A DNA stretch of 64,000 nt from NCBI RefSeq assembly GCF_030063415.1, contig NZ_JASITA010000030.1, forward strand, positions 1 to 64,000, given 5' to 3'. Below the pieces are notes generated by a model, which saw nothing but the letters and a program-made list of their open reading frames with translations, did not search any database and was not told the origin of the DNA. Of this stretch, positions 33,205 to 41,224 are shown in pieces. A program made the position numbers and the translations under genes. The stretch comes from Streptomyces sp. H27-C3 (GTDB taxonomy: Bacteria; Actinomycetota; Actinomycetes; Streptomycetales; Streptomycetaceae). The stretch's first letter is position 1; each line of letters begins with the position of its first letter.

Positions 33205-33470
33205 CAGGCCGGCCCGGCCTCGGCGCGTTCGGGCCAGTGCCAGGTGCCGCCGGACAGCGGGGCGGAGAGGGCGTGCGGGGTGTCCGACAGGGTGAAGTGC
33301 AGGCCCTCGGGGTTGAACACGGCAAGGGCGGCCTGCTCGCCCTCGACGGCCGTGACGATCGCGGCACGGCAGGTGCTGGGGTAGCGGCCGTCCGCGCTGC
33401 CGCGGGAGACGTAGTGCACGATGCGCCCGACGGTGGGAGCGGGTATCACGTCGTCGGCGGGGGTGCTCAT
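33204..33470 (-). CDS. Small conserved actinophage protein, 88 aa
   Basis: Contains GRIVHYVSRGSADGRYPSTCRAAIVTAVEGE and GTWHWPER, a recurring short protein in Streptomyces phages and prophages. The V-H-Y-V start and closing THWPE/TWHWPE box are distinctive. SH3-like beta fold likely. Function unknown. Overlaps both neighbours. Confidence 0.65.
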   Translation of the reverse strand: MSTPADDVIPAPTVGRIVHYVSRGSADGRYPSTCRAAIVTAVEGEQAALAVFNPEGLHFTLSDTPHALSAPLSGGTWHWPERAEAGPA

Positions 33471-34315
33471 ATCGGCTGGCCTTCCTCGATGGCGGCGGTG
33501 TTGAGGTCCGGGCGCGGGATGAACATGCGCAGGCACCCGGGGTGGGCGATGGGGTAGGCCGCGGCCTCCTCGGCCGAGCGGAGGGTGTCGTGCGCGCGGT
33601 CGAGTTCGGGGTGGCTGGTCCAGCCGCACTCGGGCCCGTCGGTGACCTGCACCCACCGCGCGTGGAGGTCGGCGGTCGTCGCGGTGAGCGCGCCGGCGTT
33701 GGCTGCGGTGACGCTCTGCGCGGTGAAGGCCGCCCGCGCCCAGGACGTCGCCGGGTGGGCGGCGTCGTTGGCGTAGGTGACGGTGCCCAGGCTGTGCCGG
33801 GCGGCGAGTTCCGCCGCCACGGTCAGCTCGGGAGCGCGGGCCGCGGCCGCGACGGCCCGCGCGAAGGCTTGTGCCCGGCGGACCACCTCGGCGAAGCGCC
33901 GCACCAGGGTCGGGTAGAACGCGGCGGTGACCGTCTTCAGGACGCGCTGGTGGCTGTCGTGCCACACGAAGACGGGCCGCACCTGACGGGGCGCGAGCAC
34001 GGCCCGGCGCATCGCCTCCTCGGCGCCGAGCCGGTAGCAGCGCGGCAGGTCGACGGCGGCCCAGCGTTCGGCGAGCACGCCGGCGTCCCGGTCAAAGCGG
34101 GCGGTGGCGGTGGTGAAGTCCCGCAGGGCGGCGCGGACGGCCGGCGGGACGGTCCGCGAGCGGATGCGGCGGCGCTGGGCGGTGGACAGCGCCCGCACCA
34201 GGACCTGCTGGGCGGCGACGAGCTGCTCCCACGAGGCGGTGGCATCGGTGAGGGCCTGGTCGGTCAGCTGGTGCAGGGCCTCGTGATGGGGCTGGGGTAC
34301 GGCGGGTGTGGTCAT
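33467..34315 (-). CDS. MuF-like minor head protein
   Basis: 282 residues. Long helical N-terminal half; the C-terminal 80 residues have TAQSVTAANAGALTATTADLHARWVQVTDGPECGWTSH, then HDTLRSAEEAAAYPIAHPGCLRMFIPR. The CxW...HPGCxRxxxP pattern is that of the phage Mu F / SPP1 gp7 minor head domain. No toxin domain is fused. Probably joins the portal inside the procapsid. Confidence 0.75.
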   Translation of the reverse strand: MTTPAVPQPHHEALHQLTDQALTDATASWEQLVAAQQVLVRALSTAQRRRIRSRTVPPAVRAALRDFTTATARFDRDAGVLAERWAAVDLPRCYRLGAEEAMRRAVLAPRQVRPVFVWHDSHQRVLKTVTAAFYPTLVRRFAEVVRRAQAFARAVAAAARAPELTVAAELAARHSLGTVTYANDAAHPATSWARAAFTAQSVTAANAGALTATTADLHARWVQVTDGPECGWTSHPELDRAHDTLRSAEEAAAYPIAHPGCLRMFIPRPDLNTAAIEEGQPI

Positions 34316-34638
34316 CGGCGCGGCCGTTCGTGCAGGTAGAGCACGCCGCCGCCGGTCGGGCTGTCGGGATCGTTCTCGTCGGGGACGGGGGTGGCCGGGT
34401 TCTCGAGGTCCTCGATCTGCCGGTCGAGTGCCGCGACGTTCCCCGAGGTGTCGACGGAGACGACCCCGGACAGGGCGACCTTGAGCGGCTGCGCGAGGAG
34501 GGTCGCGCGCCGCTCGCGCAGCACCTCGAGCGCCACGGCGCGGGCGGAGTGCAGCCGGGCGTAGCGCAGGTCGAGGTCGGCGGTGTCGGTGGCGGGGCCG
34601 AGGAGGGCCAGCAGCCAGCGGCGCAGCGTGTCGTCCAC
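34312..34638 (-). CDS. Hypothetical head-region protein, 108 aa
   Basis: GTG start. N-terminal helix (LRRWLLALLGPATDTADLDLRYARLHSARAVALEVLRERRATLL), then a beta turn and a helix (AALDRQIEDLENPATP). Overlaps the MuF-like gene by ATGA. Possibly a head completion factor; no family recognised. Confidence 0.6.
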   Translation of the reverse strand: MDDTLRRWLLALLGPATDTADLDLRYARLHSARAVALEVLRERRATLLAQPLKVALSGVVSVDTSGNVAALDRQIEDLENPATPVPDENDPDSPTGGGVLYLHERPRR

Positions 34639-34727
34639 GGGAGGGCCCCAAGTCGTGGTCGGTGGTGGGGTGTCCGGTACGGGCCGAAGAGGACGGCCCG
34701 GCCCGTACCGGACGGATCGGGGCCGGC

Positions 34728-35051
34728 CTACTCGTCGGCCGGCTTGGCCGGGCGGCGGGCGCGCGGCTTCTTCTCCGCCTCCGCGGGCACCTCGGCCGGG
34801 GCGGCCGGGGTGGCGGGCGGGGTCGGTTCGGCCGGGGCGGCCGGCTCCTGCGACGGCGCGGGGTCCGGAGCGGGATCCGGCTCCCCTTCGTCGTCGTCGG
34901 GGCCGGGCGCCTCGCTGCCCTCCCACGCGGAGGGCGTCAGGATGAGCGCGGCCAGGCGCGGCTCCGGCTCGGTGCCGGCCTCGCAGGTGACCCACTGGAA
35001 TGTCTCGGGGTCCTTGACGTAGACGGTCGCGATGAGTCGGGGCACGCTCAC
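34728..35051 (-). CDS. Small protein with Pro/Ala-rich acidic tail, 107 aa
   Basis: Short beta N-terminus (RLIATVYVKDPETFQWVTCEAG), then low-complexity Pro/Ala/Glu ending in a basic patch (EKKPRARRPAKPADE). GTG overlaps the capsid stop. Actinophages often have such a gene directly after the capsid gene. Role unknown. Confidence 0.6.
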   Translation of the reverse strand: MSVPRLIATVYVKDPETFQWVTCEAGTEPEPRLAALILTPSAWEGSEAPGPDDDEGEPDPAPDPAPSQEPAAPAEPTPPATPAAPAEVPAEAEKKPRARRPAKPADE

Positions 35052-36109
35052 CACACCCGGGCGGCGATGTGGATGTCCGGCACGTACAGCACCGGCATCG
35101 CGGCGGCGGCGACCTTGGTCCAGACGGTGACCGGGTCGTCGGTGTATCCGTGGGTGACGACGATGCCCGGGGCGTCCTGGCGCAGGATGGCCGGGTTGGT
35201 GCCGCGCGAGAGGACGAGGGACTCGGCGGTGACGCCGTACTGCGTCTCGCCCCACTGGCGGACGTTGGGCGGCACCATCAGCCACAGGTTGTCGGGCAGG
35301 ACCGTGGGGTTCGTGCCGTCGTCGAGCGGGATCTGCACGTCGTAGACGACGATCGGCGGCAGGCCGTAGCGCGCCCGCACCGCGTCGACCTCGTTGGGGG
35401 CCAGGACGGCGGTGGGGATCTGCGAGCCGAGGAGCGCGCCGTAGTACGCGGCGCGGTAGCTCTTGTTGCCGGCCAGCAGCGCCTTCGCCTTGAAGGAGGT
35501 GAAGATCCGGGCGGGCAGCGGCGCGCGGGCGTCGCGCAGGACCTGGATCCACCGCATCTCGTCCGCCAGGGCGTCGGCGTCCGGGTTGGTCCACGGCACC
35601 GGCGCGGAGGGCATGTGCGAGGCGGGGACCTGCGCGTCGTACTCGATGAACAGGTTGTTCTCGCCCTGCAGGGTGAAGCGGCCGTCGGAGAGCAGGTCGC
35701 CCGCGGCCAGCTCCAGGCGGGAGCGGACGGACAGGACGTGCGCGGCGACGTCGTCGTAGACCGCCTGGACGAGGTCGTCGCTGTTCGCGCCGCGGTCCGC
35801 GTCGAGGAGGATCTGCTCCATCTCTCCCACGATGTACTTCTGGCCGACCGGCGGGAGCTTGCCCTCGGTCTCGATCATCGTGATCTCGCGGGAGGCGACC
35901 GGAGTCGTCGCGTCCCAGGCGCGGTACTTGGCCGCCGGCACCCGGCGGTTGGTCCGCTTGACCCGCCACTTGACGGTGTTGAGCGCGATCTCGGGGAGCA
36001 CGCTGCGGGTCAGCTCGTAGTCCTCCGGCGAGGGAATCGCGCGGCTGAACGCGTTGATGTCCGTCGGAGTCAGGTCGCGGAGCAGGAGCTCCAGCATGTC
36101 GTTGGGCAT
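35048..36109 (-). CDS. Major capsid protein (phage capsid E family)
   Basis: 353 residues. LPEIALNTVKWRVKRTNRRVPAAKYRAWDATTPVASRE, EGKLPPVGQKYIVGEMEQILL and IPTAVLAPNEVDAVRARYGLPPIVVYD are the conserved blocks of the lambda gpE-like capsid family (PF03864). Followed by connectors and preceded by decoration and scaffold genes, matching lambda-like head order. Confidence 0.9.
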   Translation of the reverse strand: MPNDMLELLLRDLTPTDINAFSRAIPSPEDYELTRSVLPEIALNTVKWRVKRTNRRVPAAKYRAWDATTPVASREITMIETEGKLPPVGQKYIVGEMEQILLDADRGANSDDLVQAVYDDVAAHVLSVRSRLELAAGDLLSDGRFTLQGENNLFIEYDAQVPASHMPSAPVPWTNPDADALADEMRWIQVLRDARAPLPARIFTSFKAKALLAGNKSYRAAYYGALLGSQIPTAVLAPNEVDAVRARYGLPPIVVYDVQIPLDDGTNPTVLPDNLWLMVPPNVRQWGETQYGVTAESLVLSRGTNPAILRQDAPGIVVTHGYTDDPVTVWTKVAAAAMPVLYVPDIHIAARVW

Positions 36110-36122
36110 GGGTGGCTCCCTC

Positions 36123-36533
36123 TCAGGCCGCGTACGTGACGGAGGCGGTGGTCTTGGCGATGGCGCCCGTGTCGAACGGGACGGGCAGCTTGGCCGGGGC
36201 GATCAGGCCGTGGACGCGCAGGGCCGCGCCGATGCGTGTGGCGCCGACCCCGAAGGCGGTCTCGGTGTCGAGGAAGCCGGCGAGGACCTCGTGGCCGTCG
36301 GTGGCCGCCGGGTTGTAGGGCTCGTAGAGCTGGCTGGTGGCGTTCCGGGCCAGCGGCAGACCGGACTTGAAGTGGGCCTCGACGGTCTTGATGCCGCGCA
36401 CCCAGTGGGTGGTCTCGGCGAACTTCGCGACGTCGAGGGTGATCGTCTGGTTGGTCTCGGTGCCGTGGCCGGACAGCAGCCAGGGGCGGCCGACCTGCAG
36501 ACGCTGGGTGGTGGTGATCGGCTGGATATCCAT
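36123..36533 (-). CDS. Head decoration protein (gpD-like)
   Basis: 136 residues from ATG 36533. LLSGHGTETNQTITLDVAKFAETTHWVRGIKTVEAHFKSGLPLARN, then GHEVLAGFLDTETAFGVG and RVHGLIAPAKLPVPFD, match the lambda-gpD-like decoration family as found in actinophages. It lies between scaffold and capsid genes, 14 bases upstream of the capsid. Confidence 0.8.
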   Translation of the reverse strand: MDIQPITTTQRLQVGRPWLLSGHGTETNQTITLDVAKFAETTHWVRGIKTVEAHFKSGLPLARNATSQLYEPYNPAATDGHEVLAGFLDTETAFGVGATRIGAALRVHGLIAPAKLPVPFDTGAIAKTTASVTYAA

Positions 36534-36649
36534 GCCGGGGGTCCTCCCGAGGACGGGGCGCAACGGAAATGCGGAGCACCGGTGCGGTGCCGTCCACGGG
36601 GAGGAGAAGGGTGGGCGTGGTCCCAGGGGTGGTGCGGTGGGGCTGTTGG

Positions 36650-37468
36650 TCAGGCCGCGTCGTCGGCGGGGAACATCCGGGCCGCCATGGCGCGTCCGGC
36701 GTCACCGGGCTTGCCGGCCGGGGTCTGGCGCTGCGGCGGTCCGCCGGCCGGGGAGCCGGACGGGGCGGGCGGCGCGGCGGGCTTGAGGGGTTCGCCGGGA
36801 ACACCGAACAGCAGCGGCCGGCGCTTCTTGAGGGCGTCGGCGGCCTTGCTGACGGCGGCCTCGTCCGCGTCCGGGTCGCCGTCCAGTGCCTTGTTCAGCA
36901 GGAGCAGCGCGTCCTCGAGGTCCTGGCCGGTCGCGCCGAGGGAGACGAGCTGGGAGCTGCGGGCCGCTTCCTGCAGCCGGGCGTCGGCGGCGGCCGCGGC
37001 CTTCTCGGCGGCGGCTTCCCGCGCCGCGATGGCCTGCTCCCGCTGCGTGAACTCGGCCTCGCGGCGCTGCTCGTCGGACAGCTGGGCGTCCTTGAGCTTC
37101 TTGGCGTCAAGCAGCACCTGCTTGAGCGCGGTGGCGTCGACGCTCTCCGGGTCGAGTCCGGCCTCGGAGGCCAGGGCGCGCAGCGCGGCCTGCCGGCCCT
37201 GGTCCTTCTCCCTCGTCAGGAGGAGGTTCATGCGCTTCTGGGTGACCGTGACGGTCTCTTCGTCCTCGCCGCCCTCGCCCTCGGGCGTCTTGCGCTCGAG
37301 GACGTCCTTGGGCGTGGGAGTGGGAGCCGGCGCGGCCGGGTTGGGGGTCGGGTTGGGGTTCGGGTCGTCCTCGCCGGAACCACCAGCGATGACGTGCACC
37401 GGGCGGCCGGCGACGTAGCCGACGATCGCTCCGGGGACCGGACGGGGTCGAGGGGTGCTGCGGTGCAT
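36650..37468 (-). CDS. Capsid scaffolding protein
   Basis: About 272 residues. Pro/Asn-rich N-terminus, a long helical coiled-coil centre (KDAQLSDEQRREAEFTQREQAIAAREAAAEKAAAAADARLQEAARS), and a Pro-rich C-terminus with a basic motif (DALKKRRPLLFGVPG). This is the layout of scaffold proteins of the Gp20 type. ATG 37468 has GGAGG ten bases upstream; a GTG at 37531 overlapping the portal stop is an alternative. No protease domain is fused. Confidence 0.75.
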   Translation of the reverse strand: MHRSTPRPRPVPGAIVGYVAGRPVHVIAGGSGEDDPNPNPTPNPAAPAPTPTPKDVLERKTPEGEGGEDEETVTVTQKRMNLLLTREKDQGRQAALRALASEAGLDPESVDATALKQVLLDAKKLKDAQLSDEQRREAEFTQREQAIAAREAAAEKAAAAADARLQEAARSSQLVSLGATGQDLEDALLLLNKALDGDPDADEAAVSKAADALKKRRPLLFGVPGEPLKPAAPPAPSGSPAGGPPQRQTPAGKPGDAGRAMAARMFPADDAA

Positions 37469-37527
37469 GCGGTCGAGTCCTCCACCGATGGGCGCCCCCG
37501 CGCCACTTACGAGTTTAGGGGTGATCT

Positions 37528-39345
37528 TCACTGCTGCTGTCCCGCGTCGCGTTCGGCGTCGGGCTCCTGGCCGTCGGGGAGGACGGGCACCGGGACCTGC
37601 TCGGGTGCCTGGCCCTTGAGTCCGAGGTAGTCGCGTACGGCCTCGGCGTCGCCGGTGGCGTCGGCCAGCGCGCCGGCCTGGGTGAAGGCCCGGGCCTGGA
37701 TCCGTTCGATCTCGTCGGGGATGTCCTCGATGGGCCAGCCGCCCTCGACGAGCATGCGCAGCGCGGTCTCCAGGGAGATGAGGTTGGCCGTGTACGCGGT
37801 GGAGACCTCCTCGAGGACTCCGGCCCGGTCGGTGGGGGTGTAGGCGCCCATGACGATGGTCGCGGGCTGGACGTTGCGGCCGATCCAGCCGGGGGCCTGT
37901 CCGGCGATAAACAATCGCTGAACGAACTTCAGCATCAGCATGTATTTGTGCCGGCGGGCCAGGCGCATGCCCGCGATCAGCTTGTCGAGCGGGCCGAGGC
38001 TGAGCCGCAGGGCGTACCCGGAGGGCATCTGTGCGGGGTCCTGGGTGCCCAGCGCCACGGCGGGCAGCCGCAGGTTGACCGCGGCCCGGTCGCGCAGGGA
38101 CTCCACGGTGGTGAGGAGCTGGGCGAGTTGCGGCGCGGTGTTCAGGACGTCCATCCGGCCGCCGTCGGCGAGCTTGAAGACCATGCCGGGGCCGGCCTCG
38201 ATGTCGGAGCGGGTGTCCTGCAGGCCGGACACCGAGATGATCGGCGAGCCGGTGGTGGCCGAGGCGCGGGCCGCGTCGGTGTCGGAGGCCGCGAGCTCGT
38301 CCATGATCTGAAGGACCCGGGCCAGGGAGGGGCGGCCCCAGTGTTCCTCCGCGGCCGGGACCGTGTTGGGCAGGTGGATGACCGGCACGAAGTCGATCAT
38401 CAGGTCGAGGGCGTTGAGGACCTCGCAGTCCTCCCGCTGGGCGAACATCGCCTTGTCCGTGGGCAGGTCGTCGATGTCGCTGGTGCGCTCGAGGTCCTCC
38501 AGCAGCCACACCGCGTCGGTGAGGTAGCAGGTGTAGGGCGAGGGAGCGTCGTTCCAGGGGTACTGCCGCAGGATGCCGCCGGCGTCGTCGAGCGTGTCGC
38601 CGGGGGTGAGCAGCGGGGCGTCGGGCTCGCCGACGAAGGTGCGCAGCGGCCGGCCGATCCGGTCGGTGGCGGAGACGGTGGCCGGGGCGATGGGGCCGAG
38701 TTCGTAGGTGACGCGGCGCAGCCGGTCCTTGAGCCCGCGCTTGGGGTCTGCCGCCAGTTCCCAGGCGAAGTGGACGCGACGGGGGAACTCCCCGTCGTCG
38801 TCGAGGACGGGGAAGTAGAAGCCGGGGTCGACGGCCCGCACGGTCGGCCGGCCCTTGCCCGGCTCCCAGGAGAGCCGGTACACCGCGTCGCCGAGGCTGA
38901 CGGCCTTGCGCTCGCCCTGCTGCATCCGCATCGCGAGCTGCTCGTCCTCGGCCCACTGGAGCAGGTCCTCCTGGACCGCGCTGGCCTCGGCCGCCTCTGG
39001 GCTGGTGTCGTCCTCGTCGTGGTCGGCGCCGTCGACCACGATGTGCTGTTCGTCGCCCAGGACGTCGGCGGTGATGGCGTCGACGAAGGTCGCCGGGTCG
39101 CCGAACTCGCGGCGCTCGCGGGCCTCGGGGCCGTCGCGCACCTCCGCCAGCTCGCCGGCCTGGTTGTTGTCGTAGGCGGCCAGCACGGTGTAGGCGGACA
39201 GGCGGCGGGTGTCGTCGTCGGGTACCCAGGTGGCGTGCGCGCCGGGGAAGGCGCGGCGGTCGGGGCCGCCGAGGTGGGGGTCGGCGTACACGGGCTTGAA
39301 GTTCAGCCAGCCCCAGGCGTCGACGAGAAATTGGCGCAGGCCCAC
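37528..39345 (-). CDS. Portal protein
   Basis: 605 residues. VYRLSWEPGKGRPTVRAVDPGFYFPVLDDDGEFP, DFVPVIHLPNTVPAAEEHWGRPSLARVLQIMDEL and TGSPIISVSGL are the conserved blocks of the actinophage portal family. The helical C-terminal third (LIAGMRLARRHKYMLMLKFVQRLF, LEEVSTAYTANLISLETALRMLVEGGWP) is typical of the portal stem and wing. First gene of the head-tail operon. Forms the dodecameric DNA entry vertex. Confidence 0.9.
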   Translation of the reverse strand: MGLRQFLVDAWGWLNFKPVYADPHLGGPDRRAFPGAHATWVPDDDTRRLSAYTVLAAYDNNQAGELAEVRDGPEARERREFGDPATFVDAITADVLGDEQHIVVDGADHDEDDTSPEAAEASAVQEDLLQWAEDEQLAMRMQQGERKAVSLGDAVYRLSWEPGKGRPTVRAVDPGFYFPVLDDDGEFPRRVHFAWELAADPKRGLKDRLRRVTYELGPIAPATVSATDRIGRPLRTFVGEPDAPLLTPGDTLDDAGGILRQYPWNDAPSPYTCYLTDAVWLLEDLERTSDIDDLPTDKAMFAQREDCEVLNALDLMIDFVPVIHLPNTVPAAEEHWGRPSLARVLQIMDELAASDTDAARASATTGSPIISVSGLQDTRSDIEAGPGMVFKLADGGRMDVLNTAPQLAQLLTTVESLRDRAAVNLRLPAVALGTQDPAQMPSGYALRLSLGPLDKLIAGMRLARRHKYMLMLKFVQRLFIAGQAPGWIGRNVQPATIVMGAYTPTDRAGVLEEVSTAYTANLISLETALRMLVEGGWPIEDIPDEIERIQARAFTQAGALADATGDAEAVRDYLGLKGQAPEQVPVPVLPDGQEPDAERDAGQQQ

Positions 39346-39364
39346 TTCGTCCCTCCGGACAGTC

Positions 39365-39401
39365 GGCCCCGCGCCGTGATCAAGGGTATCGGCGCGGGGC
39401 C
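39365..39401 (-). terminator. Terminator between a small cassette gene and the portal operon
   Basis: GGCCCCGCGCC (39365-39375) pairs exactly with GGCGCGGGGCC (39391-39401), across a 15-base AT-containing loop. It insulates the portal operon from the operator-controlled gene at 39419-39745. The portal promoter would have to lie between here and 39345. Confidence 0.75.
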
Positions 39402-39418
39402 GCCCGGCCCGGTGGGCG

Positions 39419-39745
39419 TCAGTGCTGGCGGGCGGCCTCGGAGGCCGCGACCCACTCGGTCTTGCTGAACTCGTAGTGGGTGACGCCGGCGTTGCGCTTG
39501 CCCTGGTCGTGGGCCTCTTTCGCCTCGCCCCAGGCGGCGGCGTAGTCGGCGGTCGGGGTGCCGCGGCCGCCGTCCCAGCGCGGTACGTAGTGGGGGCCGG
39601 CCGGGACGGTCGTGGTGTTCAGCCGCTCGACTTCGGCGAGCAGGCGGGCCACGTCGCGGCGCAGCTGCTCGCCGTCGCGGCTCTGGTACTGCCCGGCGCG
39701 GATCTCCGCCAAGTCGGCTGCGGCGAGGGGCTGGTGTGCGGTCAT
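39419..39745 (-). CDS. Small helical protein of the operator regulon, 108 aa
   Basis: AGGGAG lies seven bases before the ATG. N-terminal helices (LAAADLAEIRAGQYQSRDGEQLRRDVARLLAEVERL) suggest a short coiled coil; the second half is mixed. Transcribed away from the twin operator at 39777-39841, so it belongs to the same regulon as the plus-strand cassettes. Function unknown. Confidence 0.6.
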   Translation of the reverse strand: MTAHQPLAAADLAEIRAGQYQSRDGEQLRRDVARLLAEVERLNTTTVPAGPHYVPRWDGGRGTPTADYAAAWGEAKEAHDQGKRNAGVTHYEFSKTEWVAASEAARQH

Positions 39746-39776
39746 CGCGGTCTCCCTGAATCGGTGGGCTCCATCA

Positions 39777-39841
39777 CTTCCCACAATACAACACGACGTT
39801 GTATTGTGGGAAGCAGCAGAGAGCAACGCAACGTTGTATGG
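39777..39841. promoter_or_regulatory. Operator pair (sites A and B) with divergent promoters
   Basis: Site A has perfect 16-base arms, CTTCCCACAATACAAC and its complement, around ACGAC (39777-39813). Each strand reads TTCCCA, 18 bases, then TATTGT, so it can fire both ways. Site B (39824-39836) is CAACG-CAA-CGTTG followed by TATGGT. Together they serve the minus-strand 39419 gene and the plus-strand 39887 gene. Confidence 0.8.
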
Positions 39842-39886
39842 TCAGCGCCGGAGAGGTGGCTCGCCCCCGGCGCAGGAGGAGGAACC

Positions 39887-40093
39887 GTGTCCGAGGCACC
39901 CCAGTACCCGGAGGTCGCCGTGCAGCTCAGCGGCGAGGACGGCAACGTCTACAGCGTGATCGGCCGCGTGCAGGGAGCACTGCGCAAGGCCGGGCACCGC
40001 GACGCCGCCACCGAGTTCAGCCAGGCCGCGCGCGCCGCGCAGTCGTACGACGAGGTGCTCCAGCTCGCCATGCGCACCGTGGACGTGAGCTGA
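39887..40093 (+). CDS. Small protein of the operator regulon, 68 aa
   Basis: GTG preceded by AGGAGGAGGAACC. Beta start (VAVQLSGEDGNVYSVIGRVQGAL), then two helices (ATEFSQAARAAQSYDEVLQLAMRTV). It resembles the small GNVFxIxGxVxxALR phage proteins found in many dsDNA phages. Function unknown. Lies about 50 bases after operator site B. Confidence 0.65.
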   Translation: MSEAPQYPEVAVQLSGEDGNVYSVIGRVQGALRKAGHRDAATEFSQAARAAQSYDEVLQLAMRTVDVS

Positions 40094-40168
40094 CCTCCCC
40101 ACCCCCCAGAGTGGGGGCCGGCGCGCGGCCCCCACGCCATCGTGGCAGACCCAGGAAGGACCCCCGAC

Positions 40169-40390
40169 ATGAGCAGCAAGCCGAAGGAACTGTGGGACTA
40201 CGCGAGGATCGCGGAAGAGACCGGGCTCAAGGTCCCCACCCTGCGCTTCTACAAGAAGACCGGGCGCATGCCAGCGCCGGACGAGCAGCCCGCCCCGGAC
40301 CGCCCGCGCTGGTACCCGGCGACCATCACCACGTGGATGGCGAACCGTCCGGGCCGAGGCGCCCGCACGGACCTGAAGGGCGACAAGTAG
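40169..40390 (+). CDS. Small HTH protein, MerR/AlpA-like, 73 aa
   Basis: AGGAAGGA lies eight bases before the ATG. LWDYARIAEETGLKVPTLRFYKKTGRMPAPDEQ is a MerR/excisionase-like helix-turn-helix, followed by WYPATITTWMANRPGRGART, the usual C-terminal helix of AlpA-type DNA-binding proteins. It could be an excisionase, a recombination directionality factor or the regulon's own regulator. It follows the 39887 gene, without an operator of its own. Confidence 0.7.
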   Translation: MSSKPKELWDYARIAEETGLKVPTLRFYKKTGRMPAPDEQPAPDRPRWYPATITTWMANRPGRGARTDLKGDK

Positions 40391-40501
40391 CCCGTCCCCC
40401 GCTCCCCCGTCCCGTCCGCCGCGCCCCCCGCTCTCCGCAGCCGGGGGCGCGCGGCGCGTCCGGGGCCGGCCGAAGTCCGCCGAGGAAGATCACGAATCCC
40501 C

Positions 40502-40531
40502 TTCCATCCTTACAACGTCGCGTTGTATAGT
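40502..40531 (+). promoter_or_regulatory. Promoter/operator site C
   Basis: TTCCAT at 40502-40507, 18 bases, TATAGT at 40526-40531; the spacer contains the perfect palindrome CAACG-TCG-CGTTG (40513-40525). The 40587 gene starts 56 bases later. Confidence 0.85.
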
Positions 40532-40586
40532 TGATCTAGAAGGGACGGACACCCGGCCCGGACCGGACACGAAGAGGGAGCACCAG

Positions 40587-40796
40587 ATGTCACGCGAGAT
40601 GACCGTCGCCGACCTGATCGAGCAGCTCGAGCGACTGGACCCGGAGGCGAAGATCCGGGCGGCGACCCAGCCGAGCTACCCCTTCGAGTACCTGATCGGC
40701 GAGCTCGCCGAGACCGACGGCACCTGCTGGATCGGCATGGGCGACCAGGTCGGCTACCTGCCCGACGACGCGCGGGAGGCGCTCGGCTGGGGCTGA
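40587..40796 (+). CDS. Small acidic protein of the operator regulon, 69 aa
   Basis: AGAGGGAG lies six bases before the ATG. MTVADLIEQLERLDPEAKIRAATQPSYPFEYLIGEL resembles a small phage protein family that begins with a 'LIxxLxxLPPdaeV' helix-turn and a beta core. No enzymatic motif. Followed by a strong terminator, giving a self-contained cassette. Confidence 0.7.
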   Translation: MSREMTVADLIEQLERLDPEAKIRAATQPSYPFEYLIGELAETDGTCWIGMGDQVGYLPDDAREALGWG

Positions 40797-40809
40797 CCGG
40801 CGAGTACCT

Positions 40810-40844
40810 GGCGGCCCGCCCCGAGGCAAGCGGGGCGGGCCGCC
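40810..40844 (+). terminator. 14-bp hairpin terminator
   Basis: GGCGGCCCGCCCCG (40810-40823), loop AGGCAAG, and the exact complement at 40831-40844, followed by CCCTTC. It closes the 40587 cassette; the 40882 gene follows without a visible operator. Confidence 0.85.
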
Positions 40845-40881
40845 CCCTTCGCACCCAACACCGCGACGCAGGAGGCATGAG

Positions 40882-41079
40882 ATGTACAACCCCGGAGACC
40901 GCGTGGAGCTGGTCGTTACCACCGACCCCCACACCGCCCTGACCCCCGGCGACCAGGGCGCGGTGCGGGCCCTGCACCCGGCGGACCGCCTCGGCGGGCG
41001 GCGCCTCGACGTGAACTGGGACTCGGGCTCGCGCCTGACGCTGCTCATCGACGAGGGCGACCAGGTCCGCCCGGCCTAG
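40882..41079 (+). CDS. DUF4314 protein, 65 aa
   Basis: MYNPGDRVELVVTTDPHTALTPGDQGAV, followed by LDVNWDSGSRLTLLIDEGD, is the DUF4314 pattern (GDRIELxxxxDPxTxLxPGxxGTV...VxWDxGSxLxL). Small beta-barrel protein of unknown function, frequent on conjugative elements and phages. It has AGGAGGC before the start and a terminator directly after. Confidence 0.8.
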   Translation: MYNPGDRVELVVTTDPHTALTPGDQGAVRALHPADRLGGRRLDVNWDSGSRLTLLIDEGDQVRPA

Positions 41080-41082
41080 CCG

Positions 41083-41117
41083 GCGCTGCGCCCCCGGTTC
41101 CGCCGGGGGCGCAGCGC
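41083..41117 (+). terminator. 15-bp hairpin terminator
   Basis: GCGCTGCGCCCCCGG, loop TTCCG, then the exact complement. It starts three bases after the DUF4314 stop. Confidence 0.85.
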
Positions 41118-41145
41118 GCAGGTGTTCAGAACAAGATCACTAAAG

Positions 41146-41186
41146 CCCTTCCAACCTTACAATGTAGCGTTGTAAGGTTGGAAGGG
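41146..41186. promoter_or_regulatory. Promoter/operator site D with 17-bp arms
   Basis: CCCTTCCAACCTTACAA (41146-41162) and its exact complement (41170-41186) around TGTAGCG. The core is CAATG-TAG-CGTTG, one base off consensus. On the plus strand TTCCAA is followed 18 bases later by TAAGGT. The 41225 gene follows. The extended symmetry allows a promoter in each direction. Confidence 0.75.
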
Positions 41187-41224
41187 GAGGCCGGGACCGC
41201 CGGCCACGAGGGGAGGAACCCACG

